Part shown: positions 1 to 6,336 of the stretch, one piece after another | Layout: each line of letters begins with the position of its first letter | Numbering within the stretch: the first letter of the stretch is position 1 | Made by a program: the position numbers and the translations under genes | The notes under the pieces: generated by a model | The model's input: only the letters and a program-made list of their open reading frames with translations | What the model was told of the DNA's origin: nothing | Databases searched by the model: none | Assembly: GCA_937900425.1 (NCBI GenBank) | Contig: CALCDT010000165.1 | Location: forward strand, 1-16,809 | Direction of reading: 5' to 3' | From: an uncultured Alphaproteobacteria bacterium | GTDB lineage: Bacteria; Pseudomonadota; Alphaproteobacteria; Rhizobiales; Pleomorphomonadaceae | DNA length: 16,809 nucleotides

Positions 1-205
1 CCGCGCGCCGGTGCCGCCGCCCGCTCCGCGCGGCTCGTCCGCCCCGCCCCGGTTCCGTTCCGCCTCGTCCTGCAACACGCCGTCCACCCTTGTTGTCGAA
101 GACCGCCCGCCCCGCCGCCCGTTCGCTCCGTAGCCCACCCGTTCCCTGGCTCACCCGTTCCTTCGTCCGCCCGTACAGTCGCCCGTCAGGATCGCCGCCG
201 ACACC
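1..205. other. C-rich non-coding stretch with degenerate repeats
   Basis: No credible gene is visible on either strand. The plus strand is very rich in C and T, with few A. The heptamer cccgttc occurs at 118-124, 138-144 and 154-160, and the near match cccgtac at 170-176, at spacings of 20, 16 and 16 bases. The stretch lies downstream of the ANTAR regulator gene, so it would form the 3' trailer of that transcript or the spacer before the next gene outside the window. No terminator with a T-run is seen. Confidence 0.5.
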
Positions 206-811
206 TCAGCCGAGCAGCTGCGCCGCCGTGATCACGCTCTGGGCGATCTCGTGCATCCGCCTGTTCTCGTTCATCGCCGTCTTGCGCAGCGCCGCGTGGG
301 CCTCGTCCTCGGAGAGGCCGCGGTGCTTCATCAGGATGCCTTTGGCCCGCTCGATCAGCTTGCGCTCGGCGAGTTCGCTGCGCGCCTCGGCGAGTTCGCT
401 CTGCAGCCGCGAGAACACGTTGAAGCGCGACACCGCCATCTCGAGGATCGAGCGGATCCGCTCCTTCTTGAGCCCGTCCACGACATAGGCCGAAACGCCG
501 GCCTCGATCGCCGCCTCGGTGGTGGCGGCGTCCGACTGGTCGACGAACATGGCGACGGGGCGCGAGACCACCCGGCTGACCTGGAACATCTGTTCGAGCA
601 CGTCGCGGCTCGGATTCTCGAGGTCGATGATGACGACGTCGGGGTCGATGGCGACGAGACGCTTCAGCAGGTTGGCCATGCCGGACAGCACGGTGATCTC
701 GACGATCCCGGCCGCCCGCAGCCCATCCTCGAGGATGGCGGCGCGCACCTGGTTGTCGTCGATCACCGCGACCTTGATGACGGAGGAGGATCTGGCCGGA
801 CTGGAACTCAT
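206..811 (-). CDS. NasT-like ANTAR response regulator
   Basis: A 201-aa two-domain regulator. Residues about 11-125 form a CheY-like receiver: paired acidic residues D18/D19, probable phospho-acceptor D63 in VVIIDLENPS, and the conserved lysine at 115/116 in DGLKK. After a short coiled helix (about 130-150), residues 150-198 form an ANTAR RNA-binding domain (RKLIERAKGILMKHRGLSEDEA, then an alanine- and methionine-rich helix). ANTAR proteins bind paired hexaloop hairpins in nascent RNA and prevent termination. This domain order is typical of NasT, which controls nitrate and nitrite assimilation genes in alphaproteobacteria. No nitrate gene lies within the window, so that role is inference. The ATG at 811 is chosen because the receiver begins about 12 residues later. 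A GTG seven codons upstream is possible, and neither has a strong ribosome-binding site. The longer open frame to 973 is low-complexity Arg/Pro sequence and unlikely to be translated. Confidence 0.88.
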   Translation of the reverse strand: MSSSPARSSSVIKVAVIDDNQVRAAILEDGLRAAGIVEITVLSGMANLLKRLVAIDPDVVIIDLENPSRDVLEQMFQVSRVVSRPVAMFVDQSDAATTEAAIEAGVSAYVVDGLKKERIRSILEMAVSRFNVFSRLQSELAEARSELAERKLIERAKGILMKHRGLSEDEAHAALRKTAMNENRRMHEIAQSVITAAQLLG

Positions 812-1011
812 CGTCGGATCAGAAGCAAACACCGTGCCGCCTGCCACCGGGGCTGCCCCCCGCGCCCTCGCCGACGCGCTCTCCGGCGGCACGAAGGCCG
901 CCGCGAGGCGAGGGATGCGTCGCGGCCGTCGGTCACGGGGTCGACGCACGGCGAGCGGAGCCACCGATCGCACGATCGGCGGGGCGTGCAGGAGAAGCGA
1001 GAAAAGGAAAA

Positions 1012-1085
1012 TGGAGCGGGTGAAGGGAATCGAACCCTCGTATGCAGCTTGGGAAGCTGCCGTTCTACCATTGAACTACACCCGC
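1012..1085 (-). tRNA. tRNA-Gly (anticodon CCC)
   Basis: Read on the minus strand, the 74-nt gene folds as a full cloverleaf. A 7-bp acceptor stem joins GCGGGTG (1085-1079) to CACCCGC (1022-1016). There is a D-loop with GTAGTTCAATGGTAGAAC, and a 5-bp anticodon stem GCAGC/GCTGC around the loop TTCCCAA, giving anticodon CCC for the GGG codon. The T-loop is GGTTCGATTCC. The discriminator base is T at 1015 and the CCA end is encoded at 1014-1012. A T-rich run (TTTTCCTTTTC) follows immediately downstream and may serve as the end signal. A possible promoter lies just upstream. Confidence 0.96.
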
Positions 1086-1096
1086 ACGCGGCCGCC

Positions 1097-1125
1097 ATTT
1101 CCGCTGTTCGGCCCCCGCCTGTCAA
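1097..1125 (-). promoter_or_regulatory. possible tRNA-Gly promoter
   Basis: On the minus strand a perfect -35 hexamer TTGACA (1120-1125) is followed after 17 bases by GGAAAT (1097-1102), a poor -10 with three of six consensus bases. Transcription would start about 5 bases before the tRNA 5' end at 1085. The -35 and the spacing are convincing; the -10 is not. Confidence 0.35.
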
Positions 1126-1228
1126 GGGCCGTGTCCGCGGCCGGGTCGGCGGCTGTCTTCCTTCCGGAGCGGCGGAGCGGCGGGGTGGCGGGATCGGCTG
1201 CGCCCGGCCGGCCGGGCCGCGCGCCGCC

Positions 1229-2323
1229 TCACCCCCGGAAGTGCTTCGAGAGCTTCAGGCCCTGGGCCTGGTAGTTGGAGCCGATGCCGGTGCCGTAGAG
1301 CGTGTCGGGGCGCGCGCGCATGGTCTCGTAGACGAGGCGGCCGATGGTCTGGCCGTGGTCGAGGATGAAGGGCACCTCGCGCGAGCGCACTTCCAGCACG
1401 GCGCGCGAGCCGGTGCCGCCGGCGGCGGCGTGGCCGAAGCCGGGGTCGAAGAAGCCGGCGTAGTGGACGCGGAATTCGCCGACCAGCGGGTCGATCGCCA
1501 CCATCTCGGCGGCGGTGTCGGGGGGTACGTGGACGGCCTCGCGCGAGGCGAGGATGTAGAATTCACCGGGGTCGAGAATGAGGCTCGGCTCGCCGCGCGA
1601 GTGGATCGGTTCCCAGAAGTCGAGCACGTCGCAGGCGGCCTTGGCGTCGACGTCGATGACCCCGGTGTGGCGCTTGGCGCGGTAGCCGAGCAGCGAGCCG
1701 GGGCCTTCGCGTTTCAGGTCGATCGAGAGGGTGAGGCCGTCCTCGAAGCGGGCCGGGTCGGTGTCGACCAGCGGCGAGCGGGCGTGCAGCGCGGCGAGGT
1801 CGTCGTCGGTGAGCCGCGCCGAGCCGAGCCGGAACCGGACCTGGCTGAGCCGCGAGCCGGTGCGCACCAGCACCGGGAAGGTGCGCGGCGAAACCTCGAC
1901 GAAGAGCCCGCCGCGATAGCCGGCGGCGATGGTGTCGAAGGCCTCGCCGCCGTCGGTGATGACGCGGGTGAAGACGTCGAGCCGGCCGGTGGAACTCTTC
2001 GGATTGGCCGAGGCCGACACCGCGGGGGGCAGGGCGAAGGTTTCGAGCACGGGCACCAGATAGACGCAGCCGGTCTCCAGAACCGCGCCCTCGCGCAGGT
2101 CGATGGTGTGGAGCCGCAGCCGCTCCAGCTTGTCGGCGACGCGGCCGTGCGGTCCGGGCAGGAAACTGGCGCGCAGGCGATGGGCGACGTGGCCGAGCCT
2201 GAGGTCGATGCTCGCCGGCTGGATCTGGTCGGTGTCGAAGGGCGCGTCGGAGAGGATCACCCCGTCCACGGTCATCGCCCGGATGTCCTGGGAGGGCAGG
2301 ATGCCGCTGGAATGAGCAGTCAT
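1229..2323 (-). CDS. dcd: 2'-deoxycytidine 5'-triphosphate deaminase, long alphaproteobacterial form
   Basis: A 364-aa protein that deaminates dCTP to dUTP, feeding dTMP synthesis through dUTPase. It is about twice the length of the canonical E. coli-type Dcd (about 190 aa) and appears to hold two dUTPase-fold units. The first (about 25-170) has QIQPASIDLRLG at 33-44, the SSTGR loop at 110-114 and GYRGGLFVEV at 136-144. The second (about 215-360) has HTGVIDVD, then YAGFFDPGFG at 288-297 and VLEVRS at 309-314. The glutamate E311 sits where the catalytic Glu follows the W/F-DPGF motif in Dcd. This long form is known in Rhizobiales. The ATG at 2323 is chosen because the family sequence starts there; the open frame upstream is Arg-rich and no strong ribosome-binding site was found for either start. 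The yigZ-like gene lies 127 bp upstream on the same strand. Confidence 0.9.
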   Translation of the reverse strand: MTAHSSGILPSQDIRAMTVDGVILSDAPFDTDQIQPASIDLRLGHVAHRLRASFLPGPHGRVADKLERLRLHTIDLREGAVLETGCVYLVPVLETFALPPAVSASANPKSSTGRLDVFTRVITDGGEAFDTIAAGYRGGLFVEVSPRTFPVLVRTGSRLSQVRFRLGSARLTDDDLAALHARSPLVDTDPARFEDGLTLSIDLKREGPGSLLGYRAKRHTGVIDVDAKAACDVLDFWEPIHSRGEPSLILDPGEFYILASREAVHVPPDTAAEMVAIDPLVGEFRVHYAGFFDPGFGHAAAGGTGSRAVLEVRSREVPFILDHGQTIGRLVYETMRARPDTLYGTGIGSNYQAQGLKLSKHFRG

Positions 2324-2450
2324 GACGGGAGGTCCGGCGAGAAAGGGATCGGGAGGAGAGCAATAGGGGCAACGGCGCGGAAAGGAAAGCCGGCGCCGGC
2401 CGGCGGCTCGCGGCCGCCGCCCTCCGGCGTCCGTCACCCCGTGCGGCCCA

Positions 2451-2819
2451 TCACGCTCCGCCGCCCTTCGCCAGCGCGTCGAGATAGGCCCGGACGGCGG
2501 TCTGGACGTGGCGGAAGCGGTCGCCGCCGAGCGGTTTGCCGCCGTACCAGCGGGTGACGACGACGACGTGGTCGGAAAGGCCGGCGCGCTCCAGCATCCG
2601 CAGGATGACCATCCCGGCGCCGGCCTCGCCGTCGTCGTTCTTGAGCGGACCGTCGGCCGAGGAGACCAGCGCCCAGGAATGGTGGGTCGCCCTGGCGAAT
2701 TTCTTCGTGCGGCACAAGTCGGCCACCACGGCCTGCGCCTCTGCCGCGGTCCGGCAGGGGGTGCCGGAGACGGCGTATTTCGAGCCGCGGTCGGAGAGGA
2801 CGGCGTCGAGGATCAACAT
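2451..2819 (-). CDS. YigZ/IMPACT (UPF0029) family protein
   Basis: A 122-aa protein made of a single IMPACT N-terminal-type domain. Diagnostic segments are ATHHSWALV (44-52), the core NDDGEAGAG (61-69), and VVVVTRWYGGKPLGGDRF (85-102), which match the NDDGEP..GTAG and VVTRYFGG..LG blocks of YigZ. Standard YigZ is about 200 aa with a second C-terminal DUF1949 domain, which is absent here, so this is the short single-domain form. The molecular role of the family in bacteria is poorly known; eukaryotic IMPACT acts on GCN1/GCN2 signalling, which does not transfer. The start at 2819 has no clear ribosome-binding site. An overlapping ATG at 2826 is in another frame. The AT-rich DUF3644-like gene ends 43 bp upstream on the same strand, so read-through into this gene is possible. 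Confidence 0.82.
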   Translation of the reverse strand: MLILDAVLSDRGSKYAVSGTPCRTAAEAQAVVADLCRTKKFARATHHSWALVSSADGPLKNDDGEAGAGMVILRMLERAGLSDHVVVVTRWYGGKPLGGDRFRHVQTAVRAYLDALAKGGGA

Positions 2820-2862
2820 GGCACATGGCTGTCCGCTACAACCACCTGTGGGTAATCATAGT

Positions 2863-3924
2863 TCAATTCTTTCTCGAAGCCCATAGTTGATCAAGATCAA
2901 CTTCGTCAAGTCTCTTTTTGAGGTTCTCCAGTGCTTTGACGCTATATCTTTTATGAGTTGTACCGCCAATCTTAATTAGTCGGAAAAATTCTGGGTCTTC
3001 TTGTATGCGATCGATATTAATCAAGTGGAGAATTTTAGGGGCGGTGCGACCAAGTTTTCTAGATAAATCTCTTAGCCCGAGTGTATAGTATCCGAGTTCA
3101 TTGACTCTTTTCACGGCAACTACAGATGCAGATGAATCGCCTTCCTTTACTAAGTGAATTGATTCACCGTGGTTTTTCGTGATCTGCAGGCAAATAGAAA
3201 GGCTGTTATTCTCGTCTGAGTTAATTGTCAATGTGGATATACTCGGGAAAATATCCCTCCAGCTATCTCCCGCCCGGATGCGTTTGACATAGCCGCTTAA
3301 ATCTCTATCAGAAGGTTGGCTTTTCCGCCCATCAAGAGAAGCTTGAAGTACAGCCATCGATAGTAATCTTGATTTGGCATCTAAGTGCTTTCGTGATTTT
3401 GGCTTGACTAAATTCTTAATTTCCTGAAACTCTATTTCAAAAAGTGCATCAAGAGCCTTGGGCGGTTTCGCGCAGAGAGGAATTATCCTCTCGGGAATGG
3501 TCGACTTTAACGAAATATTTAATACATCTTTCGACAGCTTAGAAAACAATGTAACGGCGGTTTGAGCGTATATATATAGCTGTTCCTCGGAAATGCTTAG
3601 CATATAATGCTGCGCAGCATCGCGCAAACTGTTGATAGTTTGAAGAGTAATGGCCTCTTCTTCATTTATGCACTTAACTCTTGCATCCGAAAGGCATTTT
3701 CTGAGACAGGCATTGAAACCTATAGTTATTTCTGTCTTGCCTTTTTCTCGAATGGAACCTCTCCGATCTACGATAATAGATTTAAGTAAAAGTTCAAATG
3801 ATCTATCCAGAAGAATGAGTACGGCTTCTGGGCGTGCGCGATCCCATGCACGATTGAAATGATCAACCGCTAGAACCAACGAGTCAACCGCCTTGGCATA
3901 GAGCATTCGCGCTTCTTTAATCAT
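2863..3924 (-). CDS. DUF3644-like HEPN protein with C-terminal winged-helix-like domain
   Basis: A 353-aa protein. The N-terminal half is helical. AVDSLVLAVDHFNRAWDRARPEA, followed by ILLDRSFELLLKSII, resembles the start of DUF3644. At residues 101-106 it reads RDAAQH, which fits the R-x4-H motif of HEPN ribonucleases and is followed by the expected helix (EEQLYIYAQTAVTLF). The middle (about 140-270) is not recognised. The C-terminal part (about 279-336) reads YTLGLRDLSRKLGRTAPKILHLINI and ends RYSVKALENL, which looks like a winged helix-turn-helix. HEPN proteins are often RNA-cleaving toxins or anti-phage abortive effectors, so a defence role is inference. The ATG at 3924 is preferred to a TTG at 3939 because the promoter predicts transcription starting at about 3939, and TGGGGCG lies before the ATG. 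No antitoxin partner is adjacent. Confidence 0.68.
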   Translation of the reverse strand: MIKEARMLYAKAVDSLVLAVDHFNRAWDRARPEAVLILLDRSFELLLKSIIVDRRGSIREKGKTEITIGFNACLRKCLSDARVKCINEEEAITLQTINSLRDAAQHYMLSISEEQLYIYAQTAVTLFSKLSKDVLNISLKSTIPERIIPLCAKPPKALDALFEIEFQEIKNLVKPKSRKHLDAKSRLLSMAVLQASLDGRKSQPSDRDLSGYVKRIRAGDSWRDIFPSISTLTINSDENNSLSICLQITKNHGESIHLVKEGDSSASVVAVKRVNELGYYTLGLRDLSRKLGRTAPKILHLINIDRIQEDPEFFRLIKIGGTTHKRYSVKALENLKKRLDEVDLDQLWASRKN

Positions 3925-3945
3925 CAGGCGCCCCAGCAAAAATCA

Positions 3946-3974
3946 ATCATATCAAGATAGCATCTTTGTTGCAA
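3946..3974 (-). promoter_or_regulatory. sigma70-like promoter of the DUF3644-like gene
   Basis: On the minus strand TTGCAA (3969-3974) and TATGAT (3946-3951) are separated by exactly 17 bases. The -10 matches five of six consensus bases and the -35 four of six. Transcription would start near 3939, about 15 bases before the ATG at 3924. This argues against the upstream TTG as start codon. Confidence 0.6.
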
Positions 3975-4118
3975 ATCTAGGAAGTAGAGATAGAAAATTA
4001 TCACTAATATTTATTCATAGCGCATGATAGATATGACTAATATCAAACAGATATTGCTCAATTCTAGTTATACATAATATCAGGAATCTTTATTGTTTCG
4101 AAGTCTGCTATCAAGATA
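3950..4118. repeat. 10-bp direct repeat pair tatcaagata
   Basis: The decamer tatcaagata occurs at 3950-3959 and again at 4109-4118, bracketing about 150 bp of AT-rich non-coding DNA upstream of the DUF3644-like gene. The first copy lies between the -10 and -35 elements, so it could be an operator. In AT-rich DNA a 10-bp match may also be chance. Confidence 0.4.
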
Positions 4119-4130
4119 TCCAGGATGTAA

Positions 4131-4167
4131 TGGAAATAAAGCCCGGCCGGCCGGGGCCGGTCGGGCT
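4131..4167 (-). terminator. intrinsic terminator of the chemotaxis gene
   Basis: A 13-bp stem pairs 4140-4152 with 4155-4167, with one G-U pair and a GG tip that must open to form a short loop. On the minus strand it is followed by TTTATTTCC. It begins about 25 bases after the stop codon at 4193. It also marks the right edge of the AT-rich island. Confidence 0.75.
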
Positions 4168-4192
4168 CTTCGCCGCGGAACGAGGACGAGGG

Positions 4193-5872
4193 TCAGGCCG
4201 CCCGAATCTGGGTGACGAAGTCGCCGACCTCGCGCTGGAGGTCCTGCGACTGCCGGGTCAGATCCTGCGACAGCGTCATCAGCTGGGTCGAGGCCGAGCC
4301 GGTCATCTCGGCGGCGGTGCCGACGCCCGAGATGTTCTGCGTGACGTCGGCGGCCCCGGCGGCGGCCCGCTGGGTGTTGCCGGCGATCTCGTTGGTGGCC
4401 GAGCCCTGCTGGGCGACGGCGCCGGCGATCGCCTGGGACGCCTCGCGGATGGTGCCGATCGTCCTGACGATCCGCGAGATGCTTTCGACGGTGGTGCCGG
4501 TCGCCGTCTGGATCTCGCCGATCTTGCGGCCGATCTCCTCGGTGGCCTTGGCCGTCTGGTTCGCGAGTTCCTTGACCTCGGCGGCGACGACCGCGAAGCC
4601 GCGTCCGGCGTCGCCGGCCCGCGCCGCCTCGATCGTGGCGTTGAGGGCGAGCAGGTTGGTCTGGGCGGCGATGTTGGAGATCAGCTCGACGACCTCGCCG
4701 ATCTCCTGCGCGGAGGCGGACAGCGCCTGGACGTTGCGCGTGCTGACGTCGGCCTCGCTGGCGGCGTCGGCGGTGATCCGTGCCGAGGTCGCAACCTGGT
4801 TCGAGATTTCGCGGATCGAGGCGGACAACTCCTCGGTACCGGCCGCGACGGTCTGGACGTTGGTCGACGCCTCCTCGGCGGCGCCGGCGACGGCCTGGGC
4901 CTGCCGGGAGGTTTCCTCGGCGGTGGCGGAGAGATTGCGGGCGGCGTCGGCGACGGCGCCGGACGAGCGCGAGAAACCGGACGCGAGCGCCTCCATCCGG
5001 CCGACGAAGCGTTCGGCGAGTTCGGCCCGCCTGCGGATCGCGGCCTCGGTCGCCGCGCGGGCCTCCTCCTGCGCCTTGCGGGCGGCTTCGGCGGCCTGGA
5101 GTTCGTCGCGAAATTTCACGAGCGCCTGGTTCATGGCGCCGATCTCGTCGTTGCGGCCGGTGTCCGGGATGGCGATGGCGTAGCGTCCGGCCTGAAGCTC
5201 GGCCATGACGTCGATGCCCCGGCGGATCGGCACGGCGATGCTGCGGTTGAGCAGGACGGCCGCGACCGCGCCGACGAGGGTGGAGATGAGGACCGAGGCG
5301 AGGACCGTCCAGCGGATCGTATCCGACGCCGAATCCTTCGCCGCCTGGCGGGTGGCGAGCAGCGAGGATTCCGCGGTCTTGACCTCCTCGATGAGGGTCC
5401 TGATCTCGTCGAAGTGGGCCCTGCCGTCACCGCGGCGCTCGATGTCGCGCGCCAGCTCGCGTGTGGCCGGATCGGCCATCAGCTCGATCGCCTTGTGCGA
5501 GACGTCCCGCTGCCAGCTCTCGACCTTGGTTGCGAGACGGGCGAGACGGTTCTGCTGCTCGGCATTGTCGGCCGTCATCGTCCGGATGGCCGAGAGGGCG
5601 GCCTGGAACTCGCCCTCGCCCTCCTTCAGCGGCGCGAGGTTGGCGGTGTTCTCGGTGATCAGGTAGCCGCGCAGGCCGGTCTCCTGATTCACCACCGATT
5701 CGAGCAGCCGGTCGGACGCGTGCATCACCTCGTAGGTGTGGACCGTCCAGCCGACGTTGGTCATCACCGTGCCATTGGCGAACCAGATGGCCGCTCCCGT
5801 GGCGATGCTTCCGGCGATCACGACGGCGAAGGCGCTCAGCACCTTGCCTCTGATATTGAGATTCAATGACAT
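4193..5872 (-). CDS. methyl-accepting chemotaxis protein (CHASE3-HAMP-MCP signal)
   Basis: A 559-aa transmembrane chemoreceptor that would control the CheA kinase. Membrane segments lie at about 10-32 and 187-208. The periplasmic part between them has the CHASE3 pattern (ESVVNQETGLRGYLIT at 58-73, then a long helical stretch). A HAMP linker follows at about 209-262 (VPIRRGIDVMAELQAGRYAIAIP). The cytoplasmic signalling coiled coil covers about 290-550, with the conserved hairpin tip ISNIAAQTNLLALNATIEAA at 398-417 followed by RAGDAGRGFAVVAAEVKELA. There is no C-terminal CheR-tethering pentapeptide; the end is DFVTQIRAA. The ATG at 5872 has GAGGG seven bases upstream. The ligand cannot be inferred. 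No other che gene is nearby, so this is an orphan receptor transcribed alone. Confidence 0.93.
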   Translation of the reverse strand: MSLNLNIRGKVLSAFAVVIAGSIATGAAIWFANGTVMTNVGWTVHTYEVMHASDRLLESVVNQETGLRGYLITENTANLAPLKEGEGEFQAALSAIRTMTADNAEQQNRLARLATKVESWQRDVSHKAIELMADPATRELARDIERRGDGRAHFDEIRTLIEEVKTAESSLLATRQAAKDSASDTIRWTVLASVLISTLVGAVAAVLLNRSIAVPIRRGIDVMAELQAGRYAIAIPDTGRNDEIGAMNQALVKFRDELQAAEAARKAQEEARAATEAAIRRRAELAERFVGRMEALASGFSRSSGAVADAARNLSATAEETSRQAQAVAGAAEEASTNVQTVAAGTEELSASIREISNQVATSARITADAASEADVSTRNVQALSASAQEIGEVVELISNIAAQTNLLALNATIEAARAGDAGRGFAVVAAEVKELANQTAKATEEIGRKIGEIQTATGTTVESISRIVRTIGTIREASQAIAGAVAQQGSATNEIAGNTQRAAAGAADVTQNISGVGTAAEMTGSASTQLMTLSQDLTRQSQDLQREVGDFVTQIRAA

Positions 5873-6135
5873 TCCTTTGCCCTCGACAGCTCCTTGATGC
5901 CCGATTTTGCGCAGATTCTGTTTAATGGGTCCCTAATGTAAAGTCGTATGCTGAATTCCTGTGAAAGGCGAGTATCGATTACTTTTGAACATGTGCAGGT
6001 TGTATGCCTCCACTGGCGCCGATATCTTCACGTTTACGACGGAGCCATTTTCGAAGCGCCGTCCCGTGTCGCCGGAGGATCGGCAACCGTCCGGTCCGGA
6101 CCACCGCTGCGCAGGCTTGCCGGACGGCGCCGCCA
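5873..6135. other. intergenic region between the divergent mcp and metZ genes
   Basis: No gene is supported here; the open frames are short and lack coding character. A possible stem pairs cgtccgg (6088-6094) with ccggacg (6120-6126) just before the metZ -35 box, and it contains the palindrome ggtccggacc (6093-6102). It may be a regulator site or an incidental GC-rich fold. No convincing mcp promoter was found, although the stretch must contain one. Confidence 0.4.
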
Positions 6136-6165
6136 TTGACACCCCGGCCCGTCCCTCGCTATCAC
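6136..6165 (+). promoter_or_regulatory. metZ promoter
   Basis: A perfect -35 TTGACA (6136-6141) is followed after 18 bases by TATCAC (6160-6165), four of six consensus bases. The predicted start, near 6172, coincides with the 5' end of the SAM-II riboswitch. That agreement supports both calls. Confidence 0.65.
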
Positions 6166-6171
6166 TCGGTT

Positions 6172-6232
6172 TCGTGGTCATTTGAGCCGGCCGGCTTGCC
6201 GCCACGTTAAACAACGGGCTAAAAAGGCCGGG
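6172..6232 (+). promoter_or_regulatory. SAM-II riboswitch
   Basis: This is the compact alphaproteobacterial S-adenosylmethionine aptamer. Stem P1 pairs CGTGG (6173-6177) with CCACG (6202-6206). The loop reads TCATTTGAGCC, then GGCCGGCTTGCCG. The 3' tail has the strongly conserved GTTAAACAA (6206-6214) and GCTAAAAAGG (6218-6227) blocks. The loop bases CCGGCC (6187-6192) can pair with the tail GGCCGG (6226-6231) to form the pseudoknot closed by SAM. SAM-II elements typically precede methionine genes such as metA, metX and metZ, as here. Confidence 0.93.
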
Positions 6233-6293
6233 TGGACGGGTCCCGCGGGCTCGTCCGTCGAAACCCGGTCCGGCATCGCCCGCCGGGTTTTTT
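6226..6293 (+). terminator. SAM-responsive attenuator: terminator with competing antiterminator
   Basis: The terminator stem pairs 6261-6268 (aaacccgg) with 6283-6290 (ccgggttt), with a 14-base loop and a run of six T (6288-6293). It lies between the riboswitch and the metZ start codon at 6337. The 5' terminator strand can instead pair with the riboswitch tail: 6226-6233 with 6263-6270, eight pairs including one G-U, enclosing a small hairpin (6234-6238 with 6252-6256). The same tail bases 6226-6231 are used by the SAM pseudoknot. SAM binding should therefore release the terminator strand and stop transcription. This mechanism is inferred from base complementarity. Confidence 0.8.
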
Positions 6294-6336
6294 GTTGCCG
6301 CGACGCCCGCCGTCCGGCCTTTCTGGACTGATCGCC

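Larger units (their letters stand above)
2840..4130. other. AT-rich island (probable horizontal acquisition)
   Basis: Base composition falls abruptly from very GC-rich to clearly AT-rich at about 2840 and recovers at about 4130, where the terminator of the chemotaxis gene begins. The island carries one gene (2863-3924, minus) plus an AT-rich non-coding stretch (3925-4130). Codon use in that gene is rich in A- and T-ending codons, unlike its neighbours. A direct repeat tatcaagata occurs at 3950-3959 and 4109-4118, and actaatat occurs twice between them. No integrase, transposase, tRNA target or duplicated ends around the whole island were found, so the mode of entry is unknown. Confidence 0.8.

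Noticed and set aside
808..1125. Small minus-strand frame with CSSMVERQLPKLHTRVRFPSPAP
   Set aside because: This string is the familiar artificial translation of a tRNA gene; it spans the tRNA-Gly.
1202..1217. Self-complementary 16-mer gcccggccggccgggc after dcd
   Set aside because: No T-run on the minus strand; such palindromes are common in this GC-rich DNA.
251..2557. Long plus-strand open frame (768 codons)
   Set aside because: It runs antisense across the ANTAR gene, the tRNA and dcd. Its composition is Arg/Gly/Val-rich with no domain, as expected of a high-GC shadow frame.
4130..5869. Plus-strand open frame of 579 codons
   Set aside because: Mirror frame of the chemotaxis receptor, Gly/Asp/Leu-rich without motifs, while the minus strand encodes a complete receptor.
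5933..6214. Small open frames in both directions upstream of metZ
   Set aside because: No ribosome-binding sites or coding character, and they overlap the promoter and riboswitch.
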